Shown: piece by piece, positions 63,274-64,000 of the stretch | How the letters are laid out: each line of letters opens with the position of its first letter | Numbering within the stretch: position 1 is the stretch's first letter | Source: Sphingopyxis panaciterrae | Lineage (GTDB): Bacteria > Pseudomonadota > Alphaproteobacteria > Sphingomonadales > Sphingomonadaceae | Direction of reading: 5' to 3' | Assembly (NCBI RefSeq): GCF_011762125.1 | Contig: NZ_JAASQN010000002.1 | Coordinates: 186,001 to 250,000, forward strand | DNA length: 64,000 nucleotides | Translations under genes and position numbers: made by a program | The notes under the pieces: model-generated | What the model was told of the DNA's origin: nothing | What the model saw: the letters and a program-made list of their open reading frames with translations, nothing else | Database searches by the model: none

Positions 63274-64000
63274 CTATGCTCCCTCACCGGCGGCCAGCGC
63301 CGCCAGAACCGCTGCCGAAGCCTTGACGCGCCGTTCGCGCCGCGGGCCTTCGACCGAAACCAGCCCGAAGCGCTGGCCATAGCCGAGCATCCATTCGAAA
63401 TTGTCGAGCAGCGACCAATATAGATAGCCGCGCACGTCGGCGCCCCCAGCCATCGCCCGCCGCACCCCCGCCACCGCGGCGGCGATGAATATGCCGCGGC
63501 GCGCATCGTCCCCGCCGACATAGCCGTTTTCGGTGACGATGATCGGCACGTCCCAGCGACCGGCGATCCATTCGCATACCGCGCCGATCGCCTCGGGCCG
63601 GTCTTCCCAGCCCATCGTCGTCGCGACCGATCCGGGATAGAGCCCGACGCTGCCGTCGGCGCGGCTCGTCATCCGTGAATAGGTCTGGACCCCAACGAAA
63701 TCATCCTCGCGCGCGGCGTCGAGGAACGGCGCATAATAGGTTTCGCGACGGCGGTCGCGGAACGCTTCGCCGCCGGGTTCGGCATCCTCCTCGGAAATGG
63801 CGAGCGTCATGCCGACCGCCACGCCCGGCCGTTCGGCACGGACCGCGGCGCGCGCGGCGCGATGCGCGGCGAGACCGTTGCCGAAAATCACCTCCTCATC
63901 GACATGGAGAAAGAAGGCTGACAGCGGCGCGCCGAGCACGCGCTCCGCCGCCGCGCGCTGCTCGGCGGTCGCGCGTCCGCGAAAATAGGGCGCCGCGATC
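63274..64000 (-). CDS. GH1-family beta-glycosidase (5' end beyond window)
   Basis: About 240 C-terminal residues are visible. They include the nucleophile motif IIVTENGYVGGDDARRG, the sugar-binding GYLYWSLLDNFEWMLGYGQR and FGLVSVEGPRR. The frame is open to the right edge; GTG codons inside do not fit as starts. Glycoside hydrolase family 1 enzymes cleave beta-glucosides or related sugars. It lies 44 bases upstream of the YqcI/YcgG gene and likely shares its transcript. Confidence 0.88.
   Translation of the reverse strand, partial: IAAPYFRGRATAEQRAAAERVLGAPLSAFFLHVDEEVIFGNGLAAHRAARAAVRAERPGVAVGMTLAISEEDAEPGGEAFRDRRRETYYAPFLDAAREDDFVGVQTYSRMTSRADGSVGLYPGSVATTMGWEDRPEAIGAVCEWIAGRWDVPIIVTENGYVGGDDARRGIFIAAAVAGVRRAMAGGADVRGYLYWSLLDNFEWMLGYGQRFGLVSVEGPRRERRVKASAAVLAALAAGEGA

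Overview
The window is high-GC alphaproteobacterial chromosome, most likely Sphingomonadales (Sphingopyxis/Sphingomonas-like). This is inferred from CcrM with a GANTC-rich promoter region, from GGAAC-N16/17-CGTT promoters of the EcfG general-stress type, from a small aa3-oxidase subunit IV next to the split transhydrogenase gene, from a PrsK/PrsR/TIGR03013-type glycosyltransferase locus, and from many TonB-free periplasmic peptidases. There are two tRNA genes (Thr-GGT, Ser-GGA), no rRNA, no CRISPR and no recognisable IS or prophage. Genes are dense and mostly intact; many neighbours overlap by 4 nt.

Layout. 1-5 kb: transhydrogenase alpha (cut by the window edge), aa3 oxidase subunit IV, a degenerate NtrC-type regulator, an AHSA1/ArsR pair, and folP. 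5-13 kb: ccrM with nine GANTC sites in the spacer upstream of it, an SDR, then glmM-DUF1272-thiD(VOC fusion)-rnhB overlapping end to end, a DAACS symporter and an aldo/keto reductase. 13-19 kb: DUF1003, NnrU, and a POT peptide transporter followed by two coupled amidohydrolases, the second of which lacks metal ligands. 19-27 kb: a nitroreductase, a GntR regulator and the prs exopolysaccharide-control cluster (glycosyltransferase, PrsK, PrsR, TPR lipoprotein), with no exosortase in view. 27-35 kb: PBP1A, DUF885 peptidase-like protein, AraC regulator, mannose-1-phosphate guanylyltransferase and a PAS-GGDEF cyclase. 34-38 kb: a RamB/ScfR-like regulator divergent from isocitrate lyase, followed by a tandem duplication of the lyase 3' end. 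38-44 kb: WYL-like protein, YdcH-TerC with a structured leader, an enoyl-CoA hydratase, an alpha/beta hydrolase, a two-component system and an EF-hand protein.

44-53 kb carries the clearest stress-regulated signals. A DUF1328 membrane peptide, a probable small RNA of about 95 nt with its own promoter and terminator, and a CDC48/p97-type AAA ATPase are each preceded by a canonical EcfG-type promoter. Between them lie an FKBP isomerase and a prolyl oligopeptidase/amidohydrolase operon. 53-64 kb: LysR, two tRNA genes, DUF1905, a cyclophilin, a Crp/Fnr regulator, and a carbohydrate cluster: GH130 phosphorylase plus a long GT4 fusion, divergent from a histidine phosphatase and nnrD, and facing GH1 (cut by the edge), a YqcI/YcgG heme N-hydroxylase-like protein and DUF1989.

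Two families of REP-like palindromic elements (two copies each) lie between genes. The observations most worth following are the EcfG-driven sRNA and CDC48 gene, the GANTC cluster at ccrM, the enzyme/pseudoenzyme amidohydrolase pair, the ThiD-VOC fusion, and the GT4/GH130/GH1 cluster.
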